This document shows, one piece after another, positions 63,308-64,000 of a stretch of 64,000 nt of DNA. Each line of letters begins with the position of its first letter. Positions within the stretch are counted from its first letter, which is position 1. The translations under genes and the position numbers were made by a program. The stretch comes from Betaproteobacteria bacterium (GTDB lineage Bacteria > Bdellovibrionota_B > Oligoflexia > Silvanigrellales > Silvanigrellaceae). Under the pieces are notes generated by a model, which was not told the DNA's origin, searched no databases, and worked only from the letters and a program-made list of their open reading frames with translations. The stretch spans positions 17,848 through 81,847 of the forward strand of contig VGHE01000012.1 in NCBI GenBank assembly GCA_016868315.1, given 5' to 3'.

Positions 63308-64000
63308 TTAGTATGTGGTTTTGCTGCCGACAAAAAAGTACCCAGCCACAAAGGCGAAGATGATAAATAAAAACAGAAAAAAGAATTCGCGCTTTACACC
63401 AAAAATATAATTTTGCTCGTCTTTTCCGTGCAAAAGCTGTTCAAGCTCCTTCGGTGCCGCCGAGGCAGGCGGAGCTTCGAAGTGGTGCGTGCTGACGAGC
63501 TGTGACTTGTCCGCGGCATTCGCCTTTGCTGGGGCTGCGATTGCCGATGCTGGGGCTGCAACTGGACTGGCATCAGCTGCAATACGGCTTGCTGGTGGCT
63601 CTGCCATTGCAGATTTCGGGGCAGATTCGCTGATGGCAGATTTTGCTTCCGGCTCAGCGAGTGCAGTTTTGGGTGCTTGTTCGGCCTGGGGCTTTGCGGG
63701 CGGAGGTGGCGTGCCAGGTGGCTGAGCTGGCGGTCTCGGTGTCGCAGCAGGTGGCGTGGCTGGTGCTGCAGGCGGAGCGGGTGGTGCTGCAGGCGGAGCG
63801 GGTGGTGCTGCAGGCGGAGCGGGTGGTGCTGCAGGCGGAGCGGGTGGTGCTGCAGGCGGAGCGGCTGGTGCTGCAGGCGGAGCGGGTGGCGCCGCAGGCG
63901 GAGTCGGTGGTGTTGGTGCAGCTTGAGCAGCCGGTGGCGCAGGTGGTGGCGCAGGCGGAGCAGGAGGCTTTGGCGCCGCAGGCGGAGTCGGTGGTGTTGG
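63308..64000 (-). CDS. Pro/Ala-repeat protein with C-terminal membrane anchor (5' end outside the window)
   Basis: The frame is open from the stop at 63308 to the window edge, so only the C-terminal 230 residues are seen. The upstream part is a low-complexity Ala/Pro array with 7-residue units (APPAAPP) coded by 21-base repeats, then a Ser/Ala/Glu-rich stretch, and a final TM helix (FFFLFLFIIFAFVAGYFFV) close to the C-terminus. This looks like a tail-anchored protein with a long extended spacer. Rigid Pro/Ala spacers are known in TonB-like and envelope-spanning proteins, but no domain is visible to tell which. Confidence 0.7.
   Translation of the reverse strand, partial: PTPPTPPAAPKPPAPPAPPPAPPAAQAAPTPPTPPAAPPAPPAAPAAPPAAPPAPPAAPPAPPAAPPAPPAAPPAPPAAPATPPAATPRPPAQPPGTPPPPAKPQAEQAPKTALAEPEAKSAISESAPKSAMAEPPASRIAADASPVAAPASAIAAPAKANAADKSQLVSTHHFEAPPASAAPKELEQLLHGKDEQNYIFGVKREFFFLFLFIIFAFVAGYFFVGSKTTY
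63759..63905. repeat. seven tandem 21-base repeats
   Basis: Units of 21 bases beginning at 63759, 63780, 63801, 63822, 63843, 63864 and 63885; four are identical by eye and the others differ by one to four bases. In frame they encode Ala/Pro heptads. Near-identity suggests recent slippage and copy-number variation; beyond 63905 related but degenerate copies continue. Confidence 0.9.

Noticed and set aside
63759-63905. Direct repeats that could suggest a CRISPR array
   Set aside because: Units are contiguous with no spacers, are 21 bases and keep an open reading frame, so they are protein-coding tandem repeats.
1-64000. Insertion sequences, prophage or integrative element next to the tRNA genes
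   Set aside because: No transposase, integrase or tRNA 3'-end direct repeat was seen near 36801-36876 or 39873-39947.

Overview
The window is about 64 kb of dense bacterial chromosome, roughly half G+C by eye, with short intergenic gaps and good Shine-Dalgarno (SD) sequences. I saw no transposase, integrase, phage genes or CRISPR array. The gene set (flagellar rod genes, Ccm system I, DsbD, OmpA-family proteins, KpsF-type sugar isomerase, SecDF) indicates a motile, Gram-negative, respiring bacterium. RNase Y, IcmF, an enhancer-binding-type regulator beside flgBC-fliEF and many TPR proteins fit a predatory or deltaproteobacterium-like lineage such as Bdellovibrionota/Oligoflexia. That placement is inference from gene content only.

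Layout: (1) 0.1-7 kb: a small secreted protein, an AMIN/TPR protein, an AAA+ regulator without the GAFTGA loop, then flgB-flgC-fliE-fliF. (2) 7-15 kb: a transglutaminase-like lipoprotein, an NrtR-like regulator, hemF, a CcmF-CcmH fusion and a CcmI-like gene, then a small unknown gene. (3) 15-23 kb: dsbD (minus strand), diverging from a plant-type phosphoglycerate mutase fused to MazG, then an SseB-like gene, a coiled-coil gene and a KpsF-type isomerase. (4) 22.6-27.4 kb, minus strand: trypsin-like lipoprotein, exported unknown, Hsp20, glycogen-debranching-type glycosidase. (5) 27.4-36.7 kb: a chemoreceptor with a c-type haem motif, PBP1A, and a compact serC operon holding four poorly characterised genes. 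(6) 36.8-42 kb: tRNA-Thr, two paralogous OmpA-like proteins, tRNA-Arg, murF and a small gene. (7) 42-48 kb: IcmF, a class III aminotransferase and an acyl-CoA dehydrogenase. (8) 48-55 kb: yajC-secD-secF-recJ and two envelope proteins. (9) 55-64 kb: a divergent RNase Y, an inositol monophosphatase, class II aldolase, a Nudix hydrolase, a HAD phosphatase, a 938-residue TPR protein, and the 3' end of a Pro/Ala-repeat membrane protein that runs off the window.

Themes: haem synthesis (hemF), cytochrome c maturation (ccmFH, ccmI), reductant supply to the periplasm (dsbD) and a probable haem-c chemoreceptor lie within 20 kb and could be functionally linked. The most unusual items are the two protein fusions (CcmF-CcmH and iPGM-MazG), the regulator that has lost its sigma-54 contact loop, the RNase Y without a recognisable KH GxxG motif, the haem MCP, and several leaders in which the SD can be paired. 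I did not find a clear, wholly new multi-gene system. The serC operon with its helical, zinc-ribbon, beta-barrel and TPR partners is the best candidate for an uncharacterised functional unit.
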